This document shows positions 53,065 to 64,000 of a DNA stretch of 64,000 nt, piece after piece (position 1 is the first letter of the stretch; every line of letters starts with the position of its first letter). The notes under the pieces are model-generated. The model ran no database searches. It saw nothing but the letters and a program-made list of their open reading frames with translations, and had not been told where the DNA came from. This DNA comes from Phoenix dactylifera (lineage: Eukaryota; Streptophyta; Magnoliopsida; Arecales; Arecaceae): contig NC_052405.1 of the NCBI RefSeq assembly GCF_009389715.1, forward strand, positions 8,039,194 through 8,103,193, written 5' to 3'. Made by a program: the position numbers and the translations under genes.

Positions 53065-56000
53065 CGGTCGGTGGTTGGTTTGAGAGCCTTAATTTTGCCA
53101 CGGGCCACAACGATTGCCGCAGTTATGGCTCGTCGGAAAAGAAAAAAAAAATCTGAACTTATTCAAATTTCTTGTTTTTTTTTCTGAATTTTAATACGAT
53201 GCAGTCAAATTTTCAAAATTTTACAATGGATATCCTAATTATTACTTAATATCATGTACGGTCAAAAAGCAGTTGCTAATGTAGCAAAAACTTTTAGAAT
53301 TAACTATGTCAAAATTTTAGACCTGTGGGAATCTTCTATTTTTAATTTCAATTTAGTACAGCACATAATAGTATAAACCATTTTCGTCACGGTCATCATA
53401 CAGAAGTTATATCCAGAGTATCAATCGTAAAAGTTTAAAAATTCGGTAACATGGTAGTACTAAATTAAAGTTTAAAATAAAAATAAAAATTTTAAAAAAT
53501 TTAAAACCTTTAGCATGATTAACCTTTTTTTTTTTTTTCCGACAACTGCTAATTAAGATGTTGTGAGCGAAATTGAAGAATGTGAAGTCTAGGTTGTGGA
53601 TTTCGAAGGATGAAGTCTGCATTTACCACGAAATTCGCAACATTTTGAATTAGAGAGGCATGTTTGTTGATCACCTATCTCCAGTTCAATCTTAACTTAG
53701 TAAGGATATTGATTTTGTTATCTTGCGTTCAGATACTTTCTAGCTTGGAGAGTTCATCTGCCCATCACTATAGCTTATGTTTTGAGTAATGTTGTATATG
53801 TCTAATTGATTAACGCATGGATTGTGAACAATAGGATTAGTTTAAAGGACATTTGGAAGAGAGCATGAGGGTGGGAGGGATGGTGTAGATATTTTTCTTA
53901 AAAAAAAATTCCCGCAGAGATTGAGCCTTGCGACCCCTACACTCTTCCTTTCCCATTGCTCCCTCCTCCACAATGGTGCTCTCTATTGGAATGATTCTGT
54001 TGTATCCTATAGAAACTTCTCAAATAAGCCTTGAAAAGGAAGTCCAAATTTTTATCCAGGATGGTGATTAGCCCCTTCACGATATCAAGCAGTTGTCCTT
54101 GCAACCATACCTGGGGCGAATTATTGAATTTTAGGAAAATTTAGCACCTAACTAGCTGAATGGCAGTAATTTCGGAACACAATTTACTCAGCTCCCAAGA
54201 ATATGTTTTTCACGAGAAAGAATGATTGATTTTCTTTCGCCACATCGATCATTAGATCGCATCCTGCACAGCTCTTAAAGCACTCCGAACTTCTTCATTC
54301 ATCCACTTGCATAGATCTATCTTGAAGCGATAATTTTGCGATCCAATGGTGGGTTCATGCAAAGAAAAGTAAATTTTCGCGAAAGATGCAACATTTTCGC
54401 GCTCGGCAAATGAATTGGATACATGCAAGCCTAAGAGCTGACCTATTGCAAGTGGGATACGTTATAGGTTAAAAATGAAACTTCTGTTTTTGTTCAAAAA
54501 TGAATACTAAAATCTTCACTTGCTTGCTGCAAACATCATACAAACTAAAATCTTCACTTGCTTGCTGCAAACATCATGCAAACTCTTCACTGAGCTATTG
54601 CAAAATTTTCTATGCATCAGACCTGGATCAATATTTCGTGGACAAATTAAGCCCATGGACGGACCATATCCAGCCCTAGATTCATGAGCCCAGTAGATAA
54701 TTGGGCTTACGATGGAAAGGACAATAAGATTTTTCTCAGGACTCGGCCCATTGAACCCATACCCCACGCCGAAAAGGCCTTGCATATGGCTTGATGGGGT
54801 CAGAGAAGGTGCAAGAATGAATCTCTAGTGCTGTATATGGAGACTAGTTGATACCAATTTATTTCACCTTATAAGAAAGCTGGAGGACTGACCTACCTAA
54901 TTCCGGATTTTGTTTCTGAAATCGTAGATGCTTCCATGCTTTCATACTTCTCCTTGACGCTACAAAAACGCTGCTTTTTGGCTTGTCAATTTTGGTTCAG
55001 ACTGGATTTGATTGATCCTGGAGGAATAGAATTTGTTATCGGCTGCTGCAACTCCAACTTTTGTTACTTTGACCGAATCACATAGCAGAACTTGGGGCCT
55101 TCCATTGTTATTTCGTACTCCAGTTTTAAAAAGGATTAATACTTTTGGGGCCCGTTTGGATACACAGATCCAAGAAACTACAGAATTAATAAAAGAAAAT
55201 TGTGGTAAAAGGATGATGCCACGATAGAATCTCATGGGCAATATTTGCTTTGGTCTTTTCTCACATTTCTTGTTTCATTAATGTGCGAAAGTTTTCAGGA
55301 AAAATTGACACTTGCAATGGTCACCATCCTTTTTTTGGTTTTTTGAATTTAATAAAAAACATTCACTATCAGCCTCTTAAAACTTATTCCTCTAAACCAA
55401 TTGAGGGTCTTTAGGTTCGCTTATTTGAAAAACTTGAGTTTATCTTGCTATACCCTCAATCTATTTTTTCTATTAATATCTACTCTTCAAGTTCAGATGG
55501 ATCAAAAAGGAAGATTATCGAGTGGTATTTTGTGAATATGTTAGTAATCAATACGCATAGATAATCAAAGTTAGCTTTTTTAACTAAGATTCGAGCCAAT
55601 TCAGGTTGTATTCATTTTCCAGTGGTGGTAAGGATTAGTTAAGCAGCCCCGAAAGCATTCCATTCCGTCCTAACTTTAGAGTCGGTGCTAGCTTCTTCCC
55701 TTGAGTTGTCTGCTTTGTCAGTCTTTTTGTATTCGTATGTGAGGCTAGCCTCTGCCCGGGAATCTTCGAATTATGCTCAACAGGGGTATCACTATCACGC
55801 AGCAGTATTGGCCGTAGTAAGCAGGTATACTTTCATAAAATATCTTCTTTTTTTTGTTTGAAAATGAAAAAAAAAAAAAAAAACTCTTTGCCCATGTAGG
55901 GAATTACCAAAAAAAAAAAAAGAATGTATGTAATAATGGTGGTAGTGTCTTACCATTCCATCAAATAGTAATGGCAATGAATAACATCACTGGATCTCCA

Positions 56001-58593
56001 AGTGTTTGCGTACTCTATTTTAGAACAAGATGTGGGATAACCTCGACTCAGTGATTGAGGAGTACTACTGAGAGCAATATTAGAAACAAGCCAATAAGGG
56101 AGGATACCTGATGTCTTGCAAGATCAAAAAAGTTTGATAAGCATTTCATTATGGTGGAAGAAGATGGAAATATATGGAGGATGAGGGGAAAAATAAAAAT
56201 ACTTGATTATCTTATCCATTGAATAGAGACAAGGCTAGGTTGACGAAGGGCAGATAGCTTGATTTATCTGTAAATGGAGCAGAAGCCAAACCTCTAAAAA
56301 GCAATGAGATACAAAAGGAAAGAGATTGGATAGCTATTGCAAGAACTCATCATGTTCGTGAGAATCTCTATCTATGTCTATATCATATCTTTCTCTACAG
56401 GGCTACAACTTATCTTCATGATTCAAAGTTTTGAACTCATAGGAATTGAGATTTTTTTCTCCTCATGAATTATTTGCTTTTTCGCCTGAGAAAGTCCTAC
56501 TTTGCTTTTCTTAATTTGAAAAAAAAAAAGAAGGAGAAACCAAAAAGAAAAGAAAACAAGCATAATCATCCCTAGTGGAAAAACTCTAATTCTATGATTT
56601 GATAAACTTTATAATGAAATTCCAGTACACAAATTACACCAAAGTCAGATGCGACATCATGCTGCACCATGACTTTATATTACATCCAAATAGACATGAA
56701 ACTTCACACATTCAAGTCTTCTTCACAACACAATGGTAAACAATGTGTACCATATAGCCTCTACTCTACCATGCAATACAGTCTTTCAGAAGATCGGTTT
56801 GACAAAAATAGCAGCCAATGAGTGGAGACTGTCGAATTCCTTGGACCAGCCAATCAGATGTGCATGAGTGGATAAAATTTCTTCTGCTACAATCATGACC
56901 AGTCCCTTTTCAAGCCACTAGATGTATGAGCTGCTCTTGCTCTTCAAGCCTTCTTCATCTCTCGTACCATCTCTTCCGACCACCCTGTTACAGTGTAAAG
57001 GTGGTATCAGAGTGTGAAAGTGAGAACTGAGTTGGAAGTGATCATAACTAGACCAAACCACAGTACACGCCATGACTCCACCATGCCATTGGGCCAGTGG
57101 GGGGATGCTATCCTCCAAGCACCATATTTCCCCCTGAGGTTCTAATCTGATGTGGCACCTGATGACTGGCCTAACTTCTTGTGAATCACACCATCCCCTC
57201 GGACCGTGCCAATCTCCTCCTGACACGTTGGACGGTGAACGGAGCCAGGAACTGGATGGCATGGCACGGCTTATTCCCAGCAGAGAGGGAGCATATTATG
57301 TGACAGGGATTGCCAAATTATTGTGTCGTGGACCCTCTTGACTCTTGAGAGGAAGGCTTTCTAATCGCTTTCAGCAGGCTCGGCAAGCAGCACTCCGAAG
57401 TGTCACGGGGTCATGTCATTGTGCGATCTTGTCCACTCTTGGCGCATTGCTTGCTCTGAAGGACGCTTCCCACACATCCATATAAATTGCTCGGCATGAT
57501 AGATGCAGCAAAGATTCGCAGAACCGGTACTGAGACTCATACCGATCGATGTTCGATACGAACTAATTTCATTTAATTTTGACTCGACAGATTCCAACTA
57601 GAGCCAATCAAGCCGAAACTGCTTTCTACTGTCGAACCAATCCGATCGGCTCAATTCAGGCTGAACCAGCTGATTTAGCTCGGTTCAGCTCTTTTTGAGA
57701 CATGGTGGCTCTTCTGTCATTGAAACACATTCCATCCCACAAAATCGTATTATATCTGAGAGAACTAGTTGCATGGGACCAGCTACATGGCAGCATCAAA
57801 TTGTACATGAATTGCATTTATTTGTCCCCCTAAAAGCTTGATCTTTCTGCACCAAGAAAGAAAAGGGTTTGGATCATTGATTGTTATTCCCTTCAAGGAA
57901 AAGAAATCAGCAATTTGCTCCTTGACTTTTAGGATATTAAAACTAGCTCGGTAATCAAAGTCAACACTGGGACACGTGTATAGCTGCAGTTCACTGAGAG
58001 CAAGCATGAAACTATTTTTACCTTTTTCTTTTCCCAGTACGAAGCAAAGTTCATGACCTTATTCTTTTAATTACACAGAGAAAAGACGAGGATATCTTGT
58101 TAGTCAACATACAATATCTCTGTTGTCGTTTGCTTTTTACCTTTTTATTTTGGCCCCTTCTTTTCTATGAACTGATGGTTTTCGCCATCCTCTTTGTCCA
58201 GCAAAAAGGTACATGATCTTTTTCTTTCTTGTTTTGGAGAATAACGGTGGATGCATCATCCATATTCAAACATAAATCATTCCTATGTAGACAGCGGCAT
58301 GTGATCTGAAAATGTTTGCCCGACAAATTTGTTTTTCATATCGTACTTCTTGAGATGCATTCAGAATAAATTATAAAAGTATTCAAAGTAAATTATCTTT
58401 ATATCTAATAGTTGAAAAAAATCTATATTTATTCTTCTAAAATCTACTTTTATAGAATATTTTAAGTCATAACTTAATAGAATATTAGTAAAATCATTAA
58501 TCTTAGATGAGACCCAAATACCACATCAGAAAAAAAAAATTAAAAATAATTAAAATAACTTCAAATGACGTAACTACTGCTACTTAAGAATAT
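53065..58593. other. Long stretch without a supported gene
   Basis: The first ~100 bases should contain the SAL1-like promoter. Beyond that I see only short frames without domains, A- and T-runs (55868, 55909, 56519), and a retroelement-like primer site TGGTATCAGAG at 57002-57012 preceded by TGTTACAG, with no LTR pair I can define. A transposon-end-like word GGGCCCGTTTGGATAC is at 55148. The part 56920-57420 is GC-richer but not recognised. Confidence 0.45.
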
Positions 58594-59020
58594 GGGCTCG
58601 TTTGGTTCGCAGGAAATATTTTTTCTCGTAGAAATATTATTCTTGAAAAACAGATTTCTGAGAAAGCAATAGATTTTCAGAGTGCTTATGTTTGGTTGAC
58701 CATCCAATTTTCTAGAAAAGTTATGTGTAATTTCTATTATACCCTTAATAACAATTAGGTCTTTAATGCCTCTTTAATGATGAAGGGCCTTTTTGGAAAA
58801 AAAATAAAAATATTTCAATTTTCAGCTCACGAGAAAGTAATTTTCTCATGTTTCTCATGGAAAATACTTTTCCACGAAACGTAGAAATCATATTCCCATG
58901 GAAATACAACTTTCCCATCTCTCTCCTTTGAAAACTCCAACCAAATTAACAAGAGGCATCTCTTTATTTTTTCGTTGACCGCACTTTTTTTCCTTCTTTT
59001 CCCGTGAACCAAACGAGCTC
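58594..59020. mobile_element. MITE with GGGCTCGTTTGGTTC terminal inverted repeats, 427 bp
   Basis: The left end GGGCTCGTTTGGTTCGC and the right end (complement of GAGCTCGTTTGGTTCAC) form an inverted repeat. It is flanked by TAT on both sides (58591-58593, 59021-59023). The inside pairs in inverted order (TTTCTCG…GAAATA with TTTCCACG…AAAT words) and has no coding capacity. A 3-bp duplication suggests a Tourist/Harbinger type, but TAT could be chance. Confidence 0.6.
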
Positions 59021-60161
59021 TATAAGAAAACACGTACATCTTCCTCTTCATCCAGAAATAGTTTTTCATTTTTTACATGAGGTAAATAGTTTCACTAGCG
59101 CTGTTAATTTAATCAAGTGTATATAGATTTTATGTAAATTATTGAATATAATTGTAATAAACATATACCGTACAAAAAAAATTATAATTTACTTTTTCCT
59201 ACCAATTTTCATGTTTATTTATTTGTTTGAGGAGCCAAAGTGGAGAGTGCAGTCATGCACGGGACTCTGCACTTGTTGGATGATATGTGTCCTGGATGTG
59301 TGGCTCATATGGTTGCTTCCGAGTAGTTGGTTGTAAACAATGGAGGTGGCGCATGGCCTTTTCAAAAACATGGGCAAACTAATATGGGGAACATAGTTTG
59401 GTGGATTGTTTGGAGAGTTATCACTCTTGTCTCATATCTCAGGGATGTGGAGCGATCGAGCTCAGAACGGACAACAAGAAGGACAGATCTCTGAAAAATT
59501 TTGTCGGTGGTGAAGAGATTTTGTGCAAGTATCCATGAAGGACTGTGTCCAGAGAATCTGTATAACTATATATTTAGTTTTATATCGATTATTGATCGAA
59601 CAAACTTTGAACATAGAATTAAAAACTTTTAATATTTTCTTGCTAGAATGTTTATGAGACTCTAGATTGTTATGTTGCCGAAAGTCATAATTTTTTAAGA
59701 ATTCTTTATATATGCATATATATAGAACATATATGGGTGCTATGAGTTGTTTTATTTTCAGGTATATTGGCTTGACTATATTGATTATAAATTGCGATAC
59801 AATCTAGCTTTTCAGACGATCACGTCTAAAAACTTGATACAAGATCCACTAGGCATATTCTTCGGAGGCCAACCACAATCAATCAATTGAGATCCATCCA
59901 ACATCAATGTGTTATGACTATATCACAGTGGAAAGTTTTCTTTTTGTATGAAATAATACATGTAGTGGAGCCTAACTCTACCACAATATCCCAACTAGGA
60001 CAGGACAGGATTAAATTTGTGAGCTCATATGTTTTGTGTAGTCACAAGCCCCTCCAACAAGAGAAGTCTCTGTGAGAATTCAGAAGACCTACTTGGTGAA
60101 GTCTATTATACTCCAGAAACCTTTTAGAGCAAATAAAAATAATAATTTCGTTAATAATATT

Positions 60162-60216
60162 GGTGCGTTCATACAAACACTAATGCACTAGGATCCCAGC
60201 AGGACTTCGAAGGTAA
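60162..60216 (+). repeat. 5S rRNA-derived fragment
   Basis: About 55 bases follow the 5' half of plant 5S rRNA, including the words TCATAC, CACTAATGCAC, GGATCCCA and CGAAG in the right order, with a few substitutions and a one-base insertion. The match stops before the internal polymerase III box, so it is not a working 5S gene. A fragment of a Cassandra-type miniature LTR element, which carries 5S sequence in its LTR, or an isolated 5S pseudogene both fit. Flanking LTR sequence was not recognised. Confidence 0.6.
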
Positions 60217-61261
60217 CAAGCTCTTCTATTTGTCATGTTTGCATGAGTTTGTCTGTGTTTCCTCTATTTGTCTGGTCATCTGCATGTTTGCTCGTCTGTG
60301 CACTAGATATTGCATGAGTACGTCCAATAACGCTGTGCTATGTATGCATACATTTGTCTGTGAGTGCATGGGACAACAAAGCTGGTACAAACTATAGATA
60401 TGCAAGAAAATGCAAGTGAATTTATTAATGCAGCCCGTATTAGAGAACAACATTCAACATAAATCACTGCATGGATGTGATTGTTAAGATACTTCGTTTC
60501 TATGTAAAGGACCCACCTGTTCTAGCTTAGCTTTTTTTTTCTTTTTCGAATGGACTGTCTTAGCTTAGCATATTGGCATTATACTCCATTTGAAAGCGAG
60601 ATTTAGGGTTCGATCCTTGCGTTGGACTGATTGCTAAATGTTGTTTGATAGCAATCCTATATATCATGGTCGCCGACAAAATAAAGTCAGTGTGGTACTC
60701 TTGTGCGCATGCGTCTGATGGTTCGGTCTAGTATCTAGATATATTAAAATTAGATATCTTTCTTTTGATGGTGATATGCACGTTATAGGAGCATCCCTCA
60801 TCTATATTTTATGAAGGGAATCAAAAATATTGCTTTGCAAAACTTTAAAGTGCATCTATAAGTTCACACCATCTTTAATGGGTGGACATTCTTCCAGGGT
60901 TAATTAACTGCATGGATGATTGGAAGTCACACTTACCAAGTCCACTCACACGTCAGCCGACTCGCATGCTTCTTAAAGCTTACATGGACTGCAACATTGG
61001 CTTTGTACTCGGTGGAAGCAGACAGATCAAAGTGGAGTCTCCACAAGTTCAATGGTTATCCTTTGTTCCAACTTTGTACTTATCCTCGTTGCAGCGAAGG
61101 GCGTCGTTCAGCTACTTCTTGAGGACGGCAAGGTCAACTTCAACGTGGCATACTCTTTCCATATAAGTCAGTGGGATCTTGGGAGCTTACATGTGGCTAT
61201 AATGTAGTAAAAAAAAAAAAGGGGCCTACGTTCTTTGCTTTTTTTTTTTTATTTAGCATTT

Positions 61262-61758
61262 TAATATGGTTGGGCTAGACTTGGAAAAAGGTCAATTTTG
61301 ATGATGGTGTGCTGGAGAAAGATGATATAGGTGGAGCAAATTTTGTTATAAGAAGTGAAATGTGGTGGTTTTGTAGCAGCAAGTGTTGTTATAGCCGTCG
61401 ATACTACGGTTCCAATGAGTTGAGGGCAGCATGGGAGGAATAGCCAATTATGTTGTACATACATTACGAGCTTTACGGATTTAGTGGGTGATTCTATGAA
61501 GATTATTAGATGGCTTTCTAATTAGCTGAAGACTTTTGCGATCACTATAATCTTTTGAGATCCCACATATACATAGAAAAATGAACAACGCTGCTGATCA
61601 GATGGCTTCGTATGTGGCGAAGGACATAGAATTTACTTTATAGGCATCCTCGACTGATCTTTCTGTCCAGTTTTGTGATATTTTATTTTCTAATTTCCAC
61701 AAATATATGTTCTCTCGTTTAATTTAAATTATCCGATTTACCGAAAAAAAAGTCATGA
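61262..61758 (+). pseudogene. LINE remnant: broken RNase H-like domain
   Basis: Across changing frames one can read fragments typical of plant LINE RNase H regions (VNFDDGVLEKDDIGG, NELRAAWEE, NNAADQMASYVAKD), interrupted by stops. The last part and the sequence after it resemble the remnant at 27457-27707. It ends near an A-run at about 61744. No other LINE domain is left. Confidence 0.55.
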
Positions 61759-62521
61759 AAAAATGATTATATTTGAAAATCCACACTGTTGAATCAACTG
61801 ATAATTTCTTCTTTTTATTCCCAGTAGTTTCTACCTGCACAAAGATATATAACATGCAAAAATTTAGATATCATCAAATTGGCCCTTCTTACATAAAAAG
61901 ATTGGAAGTAAGCTCCAGACCAGAGAGTTTCTTCTTTTTTTTTTTAGTTTTTTTGAGCAATGATTAGAGAAAGTTGTGACACTTCTAACCAATAGTTTTA
62001 TTTGGTTATGATAGGCTGTCACACAAACGGCTAATATGCAGGGGGTTTGTTCATACATGTCCGAATGGCTGAAAACTAGTAAGGGCTTCTGCAAATTGAT
62101 GATTTGAGCTAAGCTGAGAATCAGGTTTTTCGAGATGCTTATATCAGGCACAAGCTCAGCTCCAGTTGATTCTAGCCTCATGTGTTTAAATTGTATGCCA
62201 TTTCAGCAGGCTAATTCTTGAGCAAAACCTGGCCTTACACTTGCTGTGAGCAGACTATTCTTCTAGTAGCAATCACTGAACCAATTCTAAGCAGTTCAAG
62301 CTATATCAACTCATTTGCAGGCCTCTATACTAATGTTCAAAGGATGTAATTTTTTGTATCTATTATTGTAGAAAGGAATCTTCAAACAAAAGTTACAAAA
62401 CCAAGTGTGCCATGGCTGCATCCAACTGCCATCAACCATACATGCCACCAGGGGAAAATTCTTAACCTTTTCTATAAAGAAGCACCTTCCAGAACAAGTG
62501 CTTCTGAGTTCTGATGCAATG

Positions 62522-62523
<2 letters not shown>

Positions 62524-62616
<93 letters not shown>
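62524..62616. repeat. (AT)n microsatellite, about 93 bp
   Basis: A pure AT run, the longest simple repeat in the window. The Ile-Tyr ORFs over it on both strands are artefacts. Confidence 0.95.
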
Positions 62617-62618
<2 letters not shown>

Positions 62619-62924
62619 AGCTTGTCAATGGTGCTAGTCCACATCCCAGGTAAGCACTGTTTTTCTTTATTTTATTGGACTTATCAGTGCTACTGTGAAA
62701 TGTAACTCGGTCATGCAAGGAAACTATGCCTGCCCGAAGTCTTTCATGGTCCATTAGCTAAATGGCAGTAACATCTCATGGTCACAAATCAAAGTCTCAT
62801 ATGGGTGACTGCCTATCTTCCTTTTGCTAGCCTTCGGACCCCAATGCCAGTGGTCCTAACCATAGCCATAGGTTTGGCATCCCCATACAATCGGACGAGG
62901 GGCACTTGTTCTGATTTGGAATGT

Positions 62925-63177
62925 CACGCCCCAGTTCTTATTTAACAAACAGAAAAAAAAGATTTAACTAGACGAGATCTATCTATCCATTACTAAGCTC
63001 TAACTTCTACCCGTGGTCAAACCTAGGCTCCGATACCACTTATAACAATCCAATATCTCATCTAAAATGGCTAGCTAAAAGATATTATTTGGATTCCTTG
63101 ATTTTATATAAGTACCCAAGATCTACTCAGCGAATAACCGATGTCGGACTAAATACACGCCCACACGAATCCTCACA
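62925..63177 (-). mobile_element. Partial miniature LTR element, 137-bp LTR family
   Basis: On the minus strand the LTR runs 63177 to 63041 (137 bp, TGTGAGGATTCG to GTTATA). A 2-base gap and the primer site TGGTATCGGAGCC (63026-63038) follow, then about 100 bp of noncoding internal sequence. No second LTR was found, so the 3' part is lost or diverged. Confidence 0.7.
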
Positions 63178-64000
63178 TTGAAGAGCAAATAGAGATTTGC
63201 CTAATACAAACTCACGAAAATATGAAGAGTCAAGAAAAATTTGTGAATAAATTATACAAACTTATGAAATAATTGAATAGCTCTTAGTGAACTCATTTAT
63301 TTAATAATAATTTGAAGAATTGTGTGGCTAATGAAAACATCACATGCAAGACGAAGAACTTCCCACTGAGTTGGAGAATTTGTTGCTTGGTACCAATTTG
63401 AGGTGGAGGTTAATTGCATCTTGCCTAGCTTAGGCGCACAATGTGGATTTGTGGCACATAGGAGGTTTGCACCAATGATTAATATGCGTCCTATGCAATC
63501 CTTATAATGTCTATTTCATTTGTTGGCTTGACAAGCCAATTCTCTCCTTTCCAGTCATTTGGCTGAGTAAATTTATTGACATCCGAATGCGGCTCCACAT
63601 AGCAATAGACCACACAAAAGGAGAAGGTGAGTAGCATTTTCTTGGGCTCCAATACTTTTGGGTGATCATGGCATTATCAAATCAAGTTTTGTAAGTGATA
63701 GAAAAGAAGAATTATAGAGTGAATCTATGATCTATTGATCCATACATTAGATAGACTGCATGAATGGGGAAGGTGAATTGACAAGTACTTGGTTTCACAT
63801 GCTTTTGGGTGTTTGTGGAGTTCCTTCAGTTAATTGTATATAAGATAGCATAAGGACAGAATTTGTAGAGAGGTTCAATGGTGCTATATAAAGTTCGAAA
63901 GGAAAATGTTGAAAAATTTCTAGTTAGATTCACACTTGAGCATTTCATGAAAACCAAAGGGATTGCATTCTTGTGTTTGAAAAAGAAAGAAGAAAATGAT
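63178..64000. other. Right end of window; nothing supported
   Basis: AT-rich sequence with only very short frames and no recognisable domain or repeat boundary. Confidence 0.5.

Noticed and set aside
52683-53110. Other long minus-strand frames overlapping SAL1 exon 1 (141 and 113 aa)
   Set aside because: Alternative frames of the GC-rich first exon; only the frame from 53064 joins the downstream exons.
57002-57012. Primer-site-like TGGTATCAGAG suggesting another LTR element
   Set aside because: No LTR pair, polypurine tract or target duplication could be placed around it; kept only as a note.
62311-62754. Ile-Tyr-rich frames on both strands
   Set aside because: Translation of the AT microsatellite at 62524-62616.

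Overview
This is nuclear DNA from a flowering plant, most likely a monocot. The genes are intron-rich and AT-leaning, with GT-AG introns, organelle-targeted proteins and dense transposon debris. A palm is my guess from the overall feel of the repeats, but nothing here proves it.

Region 1 (1-12,487) is one young, nearly full-length Ty1-copia retrotransposon of the Sirevirus (SIRE/Maximus) type. It lies on the minus strand between perfect 5-bp target duplications (GATCA). It has 1.85-kb LTRs that are almost identical, a tRNA-iMet primer site, a long gag with two zinc knuckles, a pol broken by in-frame stops, and an intact third ORF in the envelope-like position. The most striking signal in the window is in this element. 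The 10-bp palindrome GAGTCGACTC occurs more than 20 times in each LTR, just upstream of a TATA-like box. It occurs again about ten times inside the element, just upstream of the third ORF. The copies sit at almost exact multiples of one DNA helical turn, mostly 21 bp apart.

Region 2 (12,488-24,900) has a PPR RNA-editing factor like SLO2 (minus) and, divergent from it, a nine-exon organellar-type histone deacetylase like HDA14 (plus). An unexplained, partly coding-like stretch follows HDA14.

Region 3 (24,900-33,000) is repeat-rich. It holds a family of miniature LTR elements with a 137-bp LTR (one clean solo LTR with TAAAC duplications), a tRNA-derived SINE with a 13-bp duplication, and a LINE RNase H remnant. 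It also holds a three-exon NAC gene of the XND1/NAC104 type.

Region 4 (33,000-53,100) has a PSMG4/PAC4-like proteasome assembly chaperone gene whose frame is broken as read. Its large intron carries three inverted-repeat elements. Next is the mitochondrial branched-chain 2-oxoacid dehydrogenase E1-alpha gene, with two tandem alternative first exons. Tail-to-tail with it is a SAL1/HAL2-type PAP phosphatase gene on the minus strand with a transit peptide.

Region 5 (53,100-64,000) has no gene I can support. It contains a MITE, a 5S rRNA-derived fragment, a second LINE remnant, a long AT microsatellite and another miniature LTR element. Functionally, the host genes are mostly organelle-directed housekeeping genes (RNA editing, deacetylation, branched-chain amino acid catabolism, PAP signalling) plus one xylem regulator. 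They do not form a pathway cluster.
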